Source: Bedellia somnulentella (lineage: Eukaryota > Arthropoda > Insecta > Lepidoptera > Bedelliidae). From it: 64,000 nucleotides of DNA. Below the pieces are notes generated by a model. That model was not told the origin of the DNA. It searched no databases and saw only the letters and a program-made list of their open reading frames with translations. The stretch is from the NCBI GenBank assembly GCA_963576735.1, contig OY755175.1, positions 14,338,401 to 14,402,400 of the forward strand, read 5' to 3'. Of this stretch, positions 24,794 to 37,738 are shown piece after piece (the stretch's first letter is position 1; the number at the start of each line of letters is the position of its first letter). A program made the position numbers and the translations under genes.

Positions 24794-25539
24794 ATCAAAT
24801 TATTTTGTAGTCGAGATGTTTTAACTGATATTAACCATAACAAGAGTGTATCACTAATAAGTTTTCGCACTATAGATGAGGTTTTGACAATTGATTCCTC
24901 GGCCACTCACTTCAGGTAGTATACACTGAAACCTCATTGTCAAGGATGGTATTGATGTTTTTTTAAGTTTAGAAGGAAGAGGGTAGTAATAACTTATTTT
25001 TTGGGGTAACATCTTTATATATCAGGTCTTTTTTTACATCTCGAATAATTTTAGAACTTGATATTGTACCAGTAACTTTTATACCAGGACTTGGCGACGG
25101 TAAGAAAAGGACTGCTGGAGATTGTTTCCTAAACGTATTGAAGGCTCAAGTGGTCTCATATGACGAAGAAAAGAGTTAGGAAAGCTATTGTCAACAAAAG
25201 TCTAAAAGGGTATAAAGTAATTGAACATTGCAGCCAAATTGGCACTACTCGGCCGCGGTCATATTAAACACCCATCATAGAGCAACACACGAACCAGCCC
25301 GCCACTAACCGATATTGATTAATTCCATTCGATAGCTGCGATCCGAAATCAACTTTTTAAATCAGTTAAAACACAATTTTTCATTTCATTGTGATCCAAG
25401 TCGAGTGATTAATGCTTTGCGAATTAAATTTTACCGGATTCATTGTTAACTGGTCTCCCATTTTTCATTATTCCATTATTGGACAACTTTTTTATACTCA
25501 TTGTAACTTTTTTGAAGGATGTAGAGAAACCTAACCTAA

Positions 25540-25662
25540 CTTATACTCACTGCTATAAATGCTTAAACGGGTAGCCATAGCTTCGGAATTGTTTAGCAAG
25601 TTAATTGGGGAGAAGATAGTAAAATTAAAGTAGTGGTCACCAGCCACATCGCCAAGCAATCA
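25540..25662 (-). repeat. SINE-A 3' half, divergent
   Basis: tatactcactgctataaatg, gggtagccatagcttcggaatt, ggggagaagatagtaaaatt and gccacatcgcc follow SINE-A in reverse from the tail inward, then stop near the B-box-like block. Confidence 0.7.
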
Positions 25663-28600
25663 ATTAATTAAAATGTCTCATACATATAACTAAAAACTAT
25701 ATATAGGCAGGGAAGCAGAATAATTAGACTCGACAATAAAACCGAACATTACAAATCTTCGTACACCTACTCGTGTTGTAATACAAAACTCCCGTCATGT
25801 TTCAACGTCCTCTGTTTTAGTGAATGACAATGAAAAATCTCATGGTAATATAGTGGTAGTGTGGTATAATTTTACCGTGGATTCGGCTGGGCACCAACAG
25901 AGCGCGCCCGTCATGGTGGACTGCGTTATTGTACACCGACCAATGTATTAACTAAGCGAATATTTGATATTTTGAGACTTAAATGTTTCCGTATTATACT
26001 TGTGCGAATTTTATTAGACACTGTTTGTACTTAGATGTGTCTATGGTTGATTTTGTCTTATTTAACCTTGATTATTATGTTAGTAAATAAGTTGGAGTTT
26101 ATCATCTCATCTCTACTGGTAATGACTGTCCTCAATTATAACCACAAGGGCAGCGTTCAATAATTAAATACTTTAATGGTGGTTTGAAACGTTATTGTTT
26201 TTAAAGTAACTGAAGTTAATAAGGAAAGTGGTAGGAATTCCCTCTATGAAAGGGTAATATAGTTAGCTTTTCTGTAGTTTGGGAAGCATTTTTGTATCAA
26301 TATACAGCAAGAAACAATCTTGCATTATTTTTTTAATATTGTTTATAAAAGTTGCTACAAAAATAATCTTTTAAATTATATAAAGTTATTTCAACATATT
26401 ATGATAATTTACTTATTAATCATTTCTGTTATACTTATTACGAATTCTAGGTATTTCTATAAATTTGAAGATAACTATATGATATATCTAGTAAGAAGGA
26501 TGTGAAAATGGTCATTCGAATTTTCCGTTGAAAGATAAATGTTCTTTTTTCAAGTGTCAAATCAGACTACACTGCGCTTAAAATATTAAGAGCGACTTAA
26601 ATATAATTTTGTGTTAACAGAAATTCTAAGAGATTATGAAAAAAAATTAGTTATACCTAAATATCCAACCACGGTTGAATTGAAACTACGCCTGCCATAT
26701 CATATTCAATATTTCAATCTCCTCGTTTGTTGTATTCAATGGTGAATAATCTCGCATTGAAACACAAAACGAATGTCATCTATTATAATGTTATGCTAAA
26801 TGATTTCAGAGCTGCCACATCCGAAGGCAGTGTCACGCACTCGAGCAGTAGTTAATACCAAATTATGTCTCGTATAATTTTGTTCTCGTCTCAGTTTTTC
26901 TAACTGTCCAATATGTACCGTTACTCGCTCTCTATGACGAATGTAATTTATTTTCGGTTTCACATTATTACCGAGAGTTTGACAACTGAATTTGTACTCA
27001 ATTACGCTTTTTAGGTAACTTGGGAATAGGAAGTTTGGATTTGTACCTTCCATTTAATAACTGAATGGGAATATAATTTAATAATGAATGGTATTTAATA
27101 ATCTGATCCGTAGAAGGTACAGCCATGCATGAATGGGTCGAAATCAACTTTAAGTAAATTCTCTAGAACTCTAGTAACTTCTTTCTTTTATCCTTCGGGG
27201 CCATGTGTTATACCTATTCTGAATCGTGTTATTTTTCAATACGCAAACTTGTTAATACATTATTTAAAAAGAACAAACAGTTTAAATCATGACATGATAT
27301 TTATTACTTAATAAAATTACTAATGAAGATACAACTGCCGCTATTCTTTGAAGATTAGTAAAACAACTCAATTGGAAAAAGTAATCGTTCGCGTTTGGAC
27401 CCCATACTTTGAATAACCTGAGGCAAAGAGTGAGAAAAGACATATCGAAGATAAACTTAATGAAATTACAAATTATTCAAGTCCATTACAAATATATTTG
27501 GAACGCAATAAATTTATTGAGTATATTTAAGTAATTGGATTATAATGACTTTGTAACTTAGAAGGTGGCTTCTTTTTGTTGTTGACGGCCTTTGGGTGGA
27601 CGGCGTTATAACTAAGGTAGCGTGTAATGATTTTGCAACGTCAAAAATACTACGATCAACTTTAAATATTTTGAATTATAAAATTAAACATTTTATTACA
27701 TATATTACAACCCGACTATAAAGCATAAATATTTTCATCTTTGATATGCTACACGCGATTGTTTTTGTATAAGAATAAAAATTATAGGTTGTTTATAATT
27801 CATTTGAATGTCAAAAAGTGCACACATTAACTTAACATCTTTATTCTTACCAAAAGTCCATGTTTCTTCAATATGTATAATTTCGAAGGTCTGTGCGCTT
27901 AATACATATATGAATAATTTTGAACTAAGAAATGAACTAATGGCAATCAATCTAAGATATATTTTAATATCAATCGATCGCTATCATTAACTATCAATAT
28001 GAACTAGTTATTGCGAATCATAGCCGCTTTATTCGAATTGAACTCATTAAATCGATTCATTAATCAGTGTTTCCGAGCGGTTTTGATTTACATAATCGCC
28101 ACAAACATATTTTCAATATGGATTTGTTTATTTTCGGTCATATCGTTTTGCTAACAAAACACTTGTACAATTAACTTTCGAGTAATAGGCAATTTATTGA
28201 ATTCGTAGTACTCCACTCGATTCAACAAGTGGGATCGCGATCGAGATCATCTGCGACTAACGATTTCATTTGAATGACATTTTTATTTTACACAATGAAT
28301 TATTAACGTCCGTTTGAGATTCCATTGTGACCGTCCAATATTGAAACAAGTTAGAGTTTCTGAATAAGCTACGTCAGAGTAGAAGAGTGTTTAAGGAATT
28401 CTAAAATCTAAAATAGAATCTAACTAGTTAGTCATATATGTGTTCTGCTGTGTATGTCATGTCGATCATGGCCCTGGATAGAAAATACGTTGTTAATTTT
28501 AAGGGATTTGTATTAAATGGTTGGAAATCAATTTAAAGAAATGTTTCTATCAATAGTAATTTTCTTCAGAGTTATGGAACGCCACATTATATATTCCCTA

Positions 28601-30712
28601 CTAATTTATTATAAGATTTGAAACGAAACAAAAAATATCAATAATTTAAGATTAGACAAAATCACAACGAGGAAAACGAGTCTCAAATAGAGTGTCACTT
28701 GAAAATAATTTAACGATTTAGCCCAGAGACAAGTGGGGCCAATAAATGATTCAATCGCAGTCGTTAATCGAGAGGTCGGCTCATTACGTCCTCATTAGTG
28801 ATGGCCCGCGGCTCGGTACCCAATTATTCGATTCTCCTGATCTTACTACCCCTAATTACCTTTGTTGTAATCTAAATCACATTTTTCATTGTTATTGTTT
28901 GCCTTGTTGCGTTTTAATAGTCGCGTTCTGTCTCTTATTGTGTTTCTTTAGTTTGTTGCTTTTATATGACTTTCGGGATTTGGTTTGGTTGCTTGTATTT
29001 TAAATTACTTTTGAATATTGATTCAAATATATTACTATTTATATATTATCCGTGGGACTATTATCTTAATTATGGGTAACCAGACCGAGAACAGGTAACA
29101 TAAGCAATGACTCCGCTATTTTGGCAGTAGAAAAATAAAATGAGGAATGGTTAGTGGTTGATAATGACAAGTCACTAAAAATTTCTAGGTTCTTCGTCTC
29201 CACTAACTGTGCAGGAAAAAGGTTAGTTCTAATTTATTTTCTTCACATATTCTCTTATTGTAAAGCTTGAGAGGAACTGTATTTGTATGATTACAGATAG
29301 CTAAAATATATTAGGCCGCTTAATTTTTGCTCCGTGTTTTTGCTCATATTGCTGTTATGTGATATAGAGGTAAAACCAAATTAATTTAAAGCAAGAAATC
29401 AAAACCGAAAAAAACCAATTCGGTAAGTGTTAGAAGAATGAGAATATCATATTTCCCACACGGAATTTGATATGAGACGCAACAAAAACTCATCATATGC
29501 TCACGTAAGATAGAGGTATGCTCCAATACACACATAACAGTAGAATTAAAATAGTTTTTTAGGAGGCATAGGGTAAGAGATGACATTGACATAGAGTATG
29601 TCATCGCAGGAGAGTCGGCGGGCGGTCTGCCCCGGAATGTGCGTCTCTTGATGAGGATACCACGAATTCCACCATCATAACCGGTTACAACACTACGTGT
29701 TTGTTTAAGATTATTTAATGTGCTATGAGTATGGCTATTTCGAATTAATCAAGCACTTTTTCGATACGTTTCTTTTTAAACTAACTTGTTTTTGATTTAT
29801 TATTAACGCCTTTACGGCTGATTTGATTTATAACTACAAAAGCTATGATCAATTCATTCCTGGAGATGTAATGAAGGGTTACAAGATTTTACTAATATTA
29901 ATAATAACTAAATTCTTAATATCTTTGGCGCAAAAATGTAGAGAGCACATTAGGAAAAAAAGATGAATATAAACTACGCAAGTGTTTTACTGATGGACAA
30001 ATTTTGTAGAACAAAAATGTGTCAATTTTACATTTTGGCAGACTTTCAAAACTTGTAACTGATAGAAGAGAAATGCCTCAACACCATTTTGACGAGCGCA
30101 TTAAATGCTTTATTATATCGTTAGACAGGATAATAAGAATGAATCACAGGAATTGACATTGAAGGACTTTTGATATGTCGGGGTGACAGCCAGGTGGGTC
30201 TCAGTTTAACCCGCCGACCCTCACACCCCGCTCGGCGGATACAAACACGTTTCCATCCATCTTTTGATTCAAAGAGTCTAAACTTTTCATTTGGCGTTTA
30301 ATAATGTCGAGCATAAGATATTCGTCACTTCACTACTGAAAAACTAGAACAAAATTTCCGCAACCAATACATCAGTGTCATGTATATTATTTATAGAAAC
30401 AGTCGAAATTACATAATCAAGCGACACTGCGTGGATGTTTCTATGCCGTTCTAGATGTAGCAAGCGAGTAATTCTGTGGCTATAAATCTTAAAAGTGAGT
30501 TGAGTTGTGGGTAAATATTAAAGCTAAATTGGTAGGGCCTGTTGTGTTGAAGCAGGTAGATGTACGTTTGCTTTAGGGTCACCGTCCCAACGTATCGTCT
30601 TTGAAACACAATACATATTTTTGTAATTTTAACTATTCACTAGCGTAGAATGATACATAAATTTATATTGAGATAATTTCTAAATAATACTTGGTTTATA
30701 TATTTTTTGACC
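25663..30712. other. Unique AT-rich DNA, nothing recognised
   Basis: About 5 kb with no recognised retroposon, RNA gene or coding exon. Small open frames (for example 28746-29003) have no family resemblance. A GC-richer patch lies at about 30180-30245. Confidence 0.5.
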
Positions 30713-30940
30713 TGCGTCGTTTTAGAATAGCACAAATCCAATTCTTTCCAAGGGTACGTACTAAAGGTATTGAAGGTTTTTAAGTGATAGTTGCGCGATG
30801 TCGCTAGAGACCAACCACCAAACATAATTTACAATATTTTGCCTACTCACATCCTAAACTGGCTGACGAATTTACTATTCTGATCTCTGCCTCCCCGTTT
30901 TTGGGATTTAAAGTGTAAGTATGTATGTATATGTATGTTA
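30713..30940 (+). repeat. SINE-A, old divergent copy
   Basis: gtcgttttagaatagcac, gcgcgatgtcgctagagacc, aactggctgacgaattt and gggatttaaagtgtaagtatgtatgtatatgtatg follow the SINE-A plan from head to tail, with many changes. Confidence 0.75.
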
Positions 30941-31182
30941 ATACCATACATGTATGCTTGACAATATGTCGCGAGTGCGTCACTCACTTCTCGGTCGTAA
31001 TTGAATGTGACATTGGCTAAATGTCCTCGGATTTGCTAAAATGACAACTGCAATTACACAAGGAAAATGTTTAATTTCTTGTGTTTCGGCTTTCGGTAGA
31101 TCATTTTGTATTCGTAAAAACTTGGATGTTTGATTCGATGAAAGATTGGTATATTTGATATTGAATAGCTGTATTGTATATT

Positions 31183-31400
31183 GATTGACGACGTCCGTGG
31201 CCGAGTGGATAGGTGACTACCTTCTCGGTCCGGAGGCTGCGGATTCGATACTCGCTGAGAGTACCATTTATGTGATGAGCTTAAATTATTGTTTTTTAAG
31301 TTCTGGGTGTATTTTTTTATTAGTGAGTCGAGTTAGTATCCCATAATAAAAGTCTTACTTAGTTTGGGGCTAACTTGGTCTGTGTATAATATGGCCATTA
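31183..31400 (+). mobile_element. SINE-C: tRNA-headed SINE with 10-bp target duplication
   Basis: The head 31187-31262 resembles a class II tRNA: cgtggccgagtggata (A box) and gcggattcgatactcg (B box). The body atttatgtgatgagctta ... ttctgggtgtatttt ... cttagtttggggctaacttg ... tctgtgtataatatggcc is the wording of a very widespread lepidopteran SINE. Perfect direct repeats ATTGTATATT at 31173-31182 and 31401-31410 flank it. It encodes no protein and depends on a LINE for movement. Confidence 0.88.
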
Positions 31401-31718
31401 ATTGTATATTAAAAGTTAGAGAATATTGTGAAAATTTACGGCTTAAAAGTATTTCTTTAGTATTTAAGATTCTAATCGGGTCTATCTCTTCAGTACTAAT
31501 TTATTATGTTACATACTAGTCTAACATGCTGGCTTAATGCAGGGTGAAAGATATTAATTCCAATGCAAGGAATCGTCTTAAACTTTAAACAATGAGAAGG
31601 TTCGGTGTACGATCTTGTAAAAAAACTAGAAAAAGACATACAATATCTATCATACGAAAAAGAACAAGTACGTTAACAATCATCGAGGAAGATTTCAGAA
31701 GATTCATTTAGATTTTGC

Positions 31719-31952
31719 CGTGTAGTGTTGGCTTGGAATAGCCCTAACCCATTTCTCCCATAGTCAAAAGAGGCGGCTTAGGGTATTAGGGCTTTTTAAG
31801 GGATTTTTGGGTAATGCGTTCGGCCGCCCGGCACTAACAACCTCTATTTTTCAATGTTTGTCCCACTCACATTCAAAAGTGGCTGCAGAATTTCTTGTTC
31901 ATAAGCTATGGTTACTCCTTCTGGGATTTATAGCCGCGAATATATGTCTGTT
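31719..31952 (+). repeat. SINE-A, near full-length, moderately diverged
   Basis: gtgtagtgttggcttggaat to gggatttatagccgcgaatatatgt. A 5' block that normally reads ccggtgggtgtacgta is shortened, and the B-box-like block is altered to gttcggccgcccggcac. Confidence 0.85.
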
Positions 31953-34900
31953 TTTTAACGAAACTATTCGCTCTCAGCATTAGCCGTCATCAGTCATCAC
32001 AGAAAGAAGCGTAAAAGTAGAACATTTAAGTTATGGATATCTTTCATGATATTTGATTGACATTTCATAATTTCTGAATTAGGTTCATAAAATATATCAA
32101 ACTTGGATGGTAAATGTAGTTAATTAGAGTAATTTGAATGTCATTCTGTCAACAAAGATAATATGAAAAGTTTGGTAATTGTTTGCTTCAACGCTTTTTT
32201 ATTAAACGAAAGTAACATTTGTTACTAAACTGCACAAACAAACCATCAGCTAGGTTTTTGATATATTTATGAAGATCAAAGAGAGAATACTGACAGCGGG
32301 TATTAAAGCATTGCAATACGTACTGCGATATGACCTGATTATGACGCGATATTTGTGTTTTAGATAGGTTAGATAGATATTACTGCGGAGTTGCACTATT
32401 TAAAATGCGTAGGTTTCTAGTATGACCTACTTTTACCGATCCATTTGGTTAACGCGTTTTCACAGATTAATACAATGACGTGTTTAGCTGTCGCGTGTTG
32501 GAATCTGGATTTATGAATGAGAGTGGATCGTGGATGGGTAGGTCCATTGAAGGTGCCGTGGTCGCGCACTGATTGCCAGCTCTGTCGGCCTCTACAGACT
32601 ACGCGTTTCCTTTCCCGTCGCACTCCCAGCGGCTTCCCACCCGAGCCGTGAGCGACATTGCCACGACCAAGCTGCCGTCTCACAAAAACTCAATGCGGCC
32701 GCCAATGAATTTCCACTTTTCATTCACACTTTTTTCGTGAATGAAGTCGTGTTTGGGATAATTATTAAATGTCGATGATTCGTTACGAATATCGATGAGC
32801 AGGAAGGCGATCGATGTGACTCGTTCTCGTCAACGAATTCCATTCGGCCAGAAACTAATTTTATGGTATTTTAACAGAATTTATGTTTTATTTTTGAATC
32901 CTTTAGTTATTTCCGGGATCACTAGTTGAACTTAATAATTTAAGTTTTTGGTCTGATTGAATAACGTGATAACATTGTTTGAATGTCATTCGCTATTTAC
33001 ACTCGTAATATTGTAAAATGAATCCGATGTAATAGCACAGGGGATGTAATTAAATTGCCGCCAATAATAATGGTAGTCGGGAAGGGGCACCCTCGCAGAC
33101 CCCTCCACGTTTATTATTGCATTCGACAAACACCGCAGCCGGACTTAGAATGCACAAATTAAATTATAAAACGGAAGATACGCTCCCCGACATTAGCGAT
33201 ACTTCTGGTTTTTAATATGTTTATATTAATATCGAGACTATTTTTAAAATTAATTTATTATCAGTTACATACTTAGTGTTGCTGCAATTCAAACCTTAGC
33301 CAATAGTATTGACTAGTTAATTACGTCTTAAAGATTTCACATACTTGTTTTTAATAAATTACACATAAAAATAGTTCATACTTTATCTGTCATGCCTCTA
33401 TTATTTGATATGAAATCTCAGCGTACGTGTACGTTAAAATTGAAATACCCACCGCATTGTATTGTACCTTTATTTCATTGCTGGCGAGGGACTCCCATCT
33501 GCTGTTCCCCTCCCCGCGCCCCCGCCCGCTCCCCACGTCCATTAGTGTTTTGTGAATGATTTAAAAGCTCTTTCGGATAACTACTCAGTAAGTGAGTAAT
33601 TAAAGACTTACTTCCAATTTTATCAGGGCGCTCGCCCCAAATTTGAGTGCACATTAAAACATTACATGAGTTAAGACGAATATCGTTCCAGTAAAAGCTA
33701 TTTGCTGTTGTTAGCGAAATGAGACAATTTATAATTAGAGGACCAGTTTGAGCGCCAAATGTTTTTAGAGATTTAGTGTAGCTTCCATCTTTTAAATAAC
33801 AAGAAATCTCAATAGCTTGTTTGCAAGCATTAAGTACACTTTGAAATGTTTGCAGTGCAGGTGAGCTGATTTGATTGAGTATAAATTATTTTTACTGATT
33901 TAAAGAAACAAAAATCAGTTGTGCATTTCTTTAATAACAAATTAGTTTTAACTCCCAAATAGTAAAGCTTTTTATCCCGAAACCGCATCCTGCCTCGACC
34001 TCTCCAAGTTGTACTTTTGAAATATGTACCTAGAAAAGTTTGATTCAAAAAGGAAGATCCGAAGAGACAAACGGAAGAATATTTGTCATAAACAGGTCCG
34101 GAATCGGGAAGCACGGACTCACTGTGTGCTGGTACTGTAGGTGCCATAGAATTAAAAATTGTCACTAACCTCCTGCTTAATTTAGGCAAAGGTGCTTGTA
34201 AAAGAACGGTCACTGACGCTTGAAGATGCGTGGATGGGAACCACTACTTAAACGGCGTATGATTGTTTTCACGGCCGATACACTGTGCTGATTCTTTAGT
34301 ACGGCTGACGGGTGGCGCGAATTCCTAATTCTATGGTGCGTACCGTACACTATGCAAATGAGGCTCACGTTAATTTATTGGCGGGGATGTTCGCTGATAA
34401 GAGATAAAGCTTTGTTGCAGTGAGCGGAGCGGAGATACGGTTGGCGGGCGCGGCCGCTTTGCCTGCTCTGCTTCTGCGGCAGCCATTGTTATTGCGATTG
34501 TTTTATTAGCTGATTTTACTATAATTAGGGTTTAAGTAGTCACTACAAAGGTGTACTCCTTACTAATTGTTTTGGTATTTTATAAACGATAGCGATAATA
34601 AAGAATGTTATTGATCGGTTGTTACAGAATTTAGCGAGTTTTGGAGTTAAGGATATTTGGATCTGCGTCAAATAAAGATGAAATGAACAATAGCAAGCTA
34701 CAATGGCAATAAGTTCTTTCTCATAAATCTCCTAATTGTGATCCTTTTGCATAAAGACTGGTCAAACATATGTTGCATTTAAAAGTAGGGGGAATATGGG
34801 AAAACAGAAAGAAAAGTATATTTTTCAATTTATCCAATACTTTCCGCTACACAACGAACAAAATTAAGTGCTATAACACATTCGTTTCAGCACTTCAACA

Positions 34901-35165
34901 CAAAAAACAATTGCGCAAATCACTATCACGATTAAACGATTGCTGTCATCACTCAAACAGACAGAAAAGTAATTGTAATAAAACAGATGAAATGATTTAT
35001 CTCATATGTAGTTAACGAAGCTCGCAGCAGGGAAGCCCGACCCCAGCGATGCTCCCCTATAGTCCGTGTGACGCCAATAACGAATTCAAAGAATAAACTG
35101 TGAAGGGAGTAAACAAATAAATTACCTTACACAGAGATTAGCTATATTGTGACTTGTTGAGGACT
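31953..35165. promoter_or_regulatory. Unique DNA with GC-richer islands
   Basis: GC-richer patches at about 32440-32700, 33030-33140, 33480-33540 (C-rich) and 34240-34480, separated by AT-rich DNA; no recognised repeats. The 127-codon frame on the minus strand at 33830-34213 has no recognisable domain. Candidate distal enhancers or part of a long first intron, by position only. Confidence 0.25.
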
Positions 35166-35232
35166 GAAGTGTTGGCTTAGAATACCAATACCCTTTTCTT
35201 CCCGGGTGGTGGTGTTAAAGACCCTAATTTAA
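35166..35232 (+). repeat. SINE-A 5' fragment
   Basis: gaagtgttggcttagaatac followed by ccttttcttcccgggtggtgg matches the head, then sequence diverges. 3'-truncated, which points to deletion after insertion rather than incomplete reverse transcription. Confidence 0.7.
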
Positions 35233-37631
35233 TAGGGGGGATATGTATAGTGCCATATTATTGTTAATATCGCCCTCTTAATCAGTGACCTTGTTTTTTG
35301 GTTATGTTATGTATAAAATTAACTTAAGTTGAAACTTTTCTTTTATCATCATTGAATAAGGATAAAGAAAAAATAAAAGGCAAAGCAACCCTCTTATTTC
35401 CTTGGTCATGTGAGAATATAATCTAACACTGCTAATCACACTTATCAAATGATTAAACATACATTATTATCCAAGATAAAATGTGTACGTATTGAGCGAC
35501 AAAATATCATTGGATGTCAAAAAATGAGTACTTCTGCCACATCTATGGAGATAAACGGTTCTTTTGGAGATAAGCAGATAAAAATAGCAGACGAATCAAT
35601 GATTTAATGTATGTAAGTTCGTTACCTTCAAGGTGCGCCAGCGCTACCTCGTTTATTGTTCTTAGTAGGCGGCAATAATGAGTGGTAGCAACGAAACAAT
35701 AAAGAGCAAATGTCACGGACAAAATGTACTATGACATTATTATTTAGCGACTAATATCAGTAATGAGCATTTTATGGTCTTTTGTTGGTTGGTACGATGA
35801 ATACTGTGAGTTACACACATATACATATACAGTGTGTATGGATTAACAAGCAAATTTTAAACACTTCGAGTAGTTAAGCAGTTATATACTGATTAAAACC
35901 GATTTTTTGACCAATACTCTTTTCCTAACTATAGATTTTATTGTTAATATAGAAAGGATTCATATTTTATAAGGATGTTGAAGAAAGCAATAGCATTATT
36001 CTGTATTTTATTTGTTAATGTTTTTATATATTTCAATAAAAGTAGTGATGGATGCTGGGTTTAGTATAGTAGAATTGTTAGCTATCAGTAAGAAACTAGG
36101 TTTTTCTGACGGGTTTTACAAGAGTCATGGATGGAACTGACTATTACTTATATTCTCATATCACCAAAATCAGGACTGTGGTAAATTGGCCAGCAGAACC
36201 TTTTATTTAATGAGTATCATAAAAATTCTCATTCAAAATTAAATTGGTAAAAAAATATTTTACTTCTGACGAACTAATCATTTGACAGCTACCTTAACAG
36301 CAAGGTTAGTTTTAAAGTAGCTGAAGTTTATCATGATCGAAAAGGCGATAGTTAAGTGCTAATAGTATCGCCGATCCTTAATCACTAAAATTCACTTTCC
36401 ATTGGCAGGTACGGGGTTTTCCTATTCCGACAACAAGGAAACTACTTTCATAAGGTTGTACTTTCCAAAATAACAATTTGTAAGTTGGCAAACGAAAAAC
36501 GGAATAGGCATCACATTACAATTCTCACCAGACGTTACATTACAGCGCGAACGCGGCAAATGAAGGTGAATAACCCTAACACCCTATCAGCAACCGCAAT
36601 TTAAAGATAAGGCAACTTAAAATATTCAAAGACGCCAGTACACAGTGTACTCTAATTAACACATACCCAAAGAAATTAACACAACATTGAGTGTCCATAA
36701 CCGTGCTGCTACAACTGTTTTGTTAATTAATGAAACAACACGAGAATCATACAAAATAATTAGCGGTCACTTATTTAGTAGGGAGGTTCGCTTTCGACAG
36801 ATCACTTTACATGATAACCGTTTGAAGGAAGCGTATTTTATGGCCAATGTCTGCGCGGGCGGTGGATGGGACCACGCATGCGCAATAATCAAGCTACTGG
36901 AAACGCAACAGTGCTACAACGATAAAAACACGTCACGCCACATTAAAATTAATGTTTTACTTTTAAACATATAAAGTTTGAATTACGAATATGTAACTTA
37001 TATAATTTCATTGATGTTATAATTTCTGTTCGATAAGAGAAGATATGGAACGTGAATGAAAATTCATGTTAAAACTATCCTTGTAGCCGAAAGACACTTT
37101 TATATTTAACACCAATATAGATGTATTGGTGATTTAGTTATTCATCAAATTGGCTACCGTTTTGACTTCCCATCTCACCCCTGACCCAGTGAACCCGGCA
37201 AGTTCACCCCACCTCGGGTTGGGTTTAAAAGAAATGTAATTGATTGCGTCGAATGTGAGCTCATTTGGTTTATTGTGCGAACTTCTAAATTGCGTATTTA
37301 GAGTAACACCCTTTCCTACGTTGCCGATTTGATCAGCCCCCTTCATCACACCAGACCCCGGTCGCACGGCCTTGTATCCCACTTCATACTTACTTTTATT
37401 ATTAAAACGTGTTTATTTTTTGCACGCTTTTGACGATAGCTACGAAGATTATTTTAATTGGGATTCCTTTAACTAAGTTGTCTTTGTATGGTCAAGTTAC
37501 TGATATCTGAATTAGTTTATTTATTTCGTTTATTCTTTTAAATTTCAGTTTAAATTCGGCGATTCAAAATGAGAGGTATTTTTTAATTGCAGTTGTATAT
37601 TGATTTAAATCTCAACTCAAAACTCAAACGT
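35233..37631. other. Unique AT-rich DNA, nothing recognised
   Basis: No supported gene or repeat. A GC-richer patch lies at 36845-36905. Confidence 0.5.
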
Positions 37632-37738
37632 TAGGACGAATATCCCCAAAGAGGTTGGCAGAGGTACTAACACTTCTGAACATCAAGTGACTATGTTATG
37701 TTCAGAGTACCCACGATATGTACTTGAATACTTCATGC
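37632..37738 (-). repeat. SINE-B fragment
   Basis: gacgaatatccccaaagagg, ttggcagaggtactaacact, tctgaacatcaagtgac and gttcagagtacccacg match SINE-B in reverse. The right arm of the palindrome is shortened. Confidence 0.82.

Noticed and set aside
28746..29003. 85-codon frame with a long Cys/Leu-rich hydrophobic run
   Set aside because: Low-complexity T-rich DNA read as Leu/Phe/Cys; no homology recognised.
33830..34213. 127-codon minus-strand open frame
   Set aside because: No recognisable motif or gene-like pattern, and AT-rich codon makeup like the surrounding DNA.
35820..35840. acacatatacatatacagtgtgtat palindrome-like run
   Set aside because: Short, low-complexity and easily chance in AT-rich DNA.
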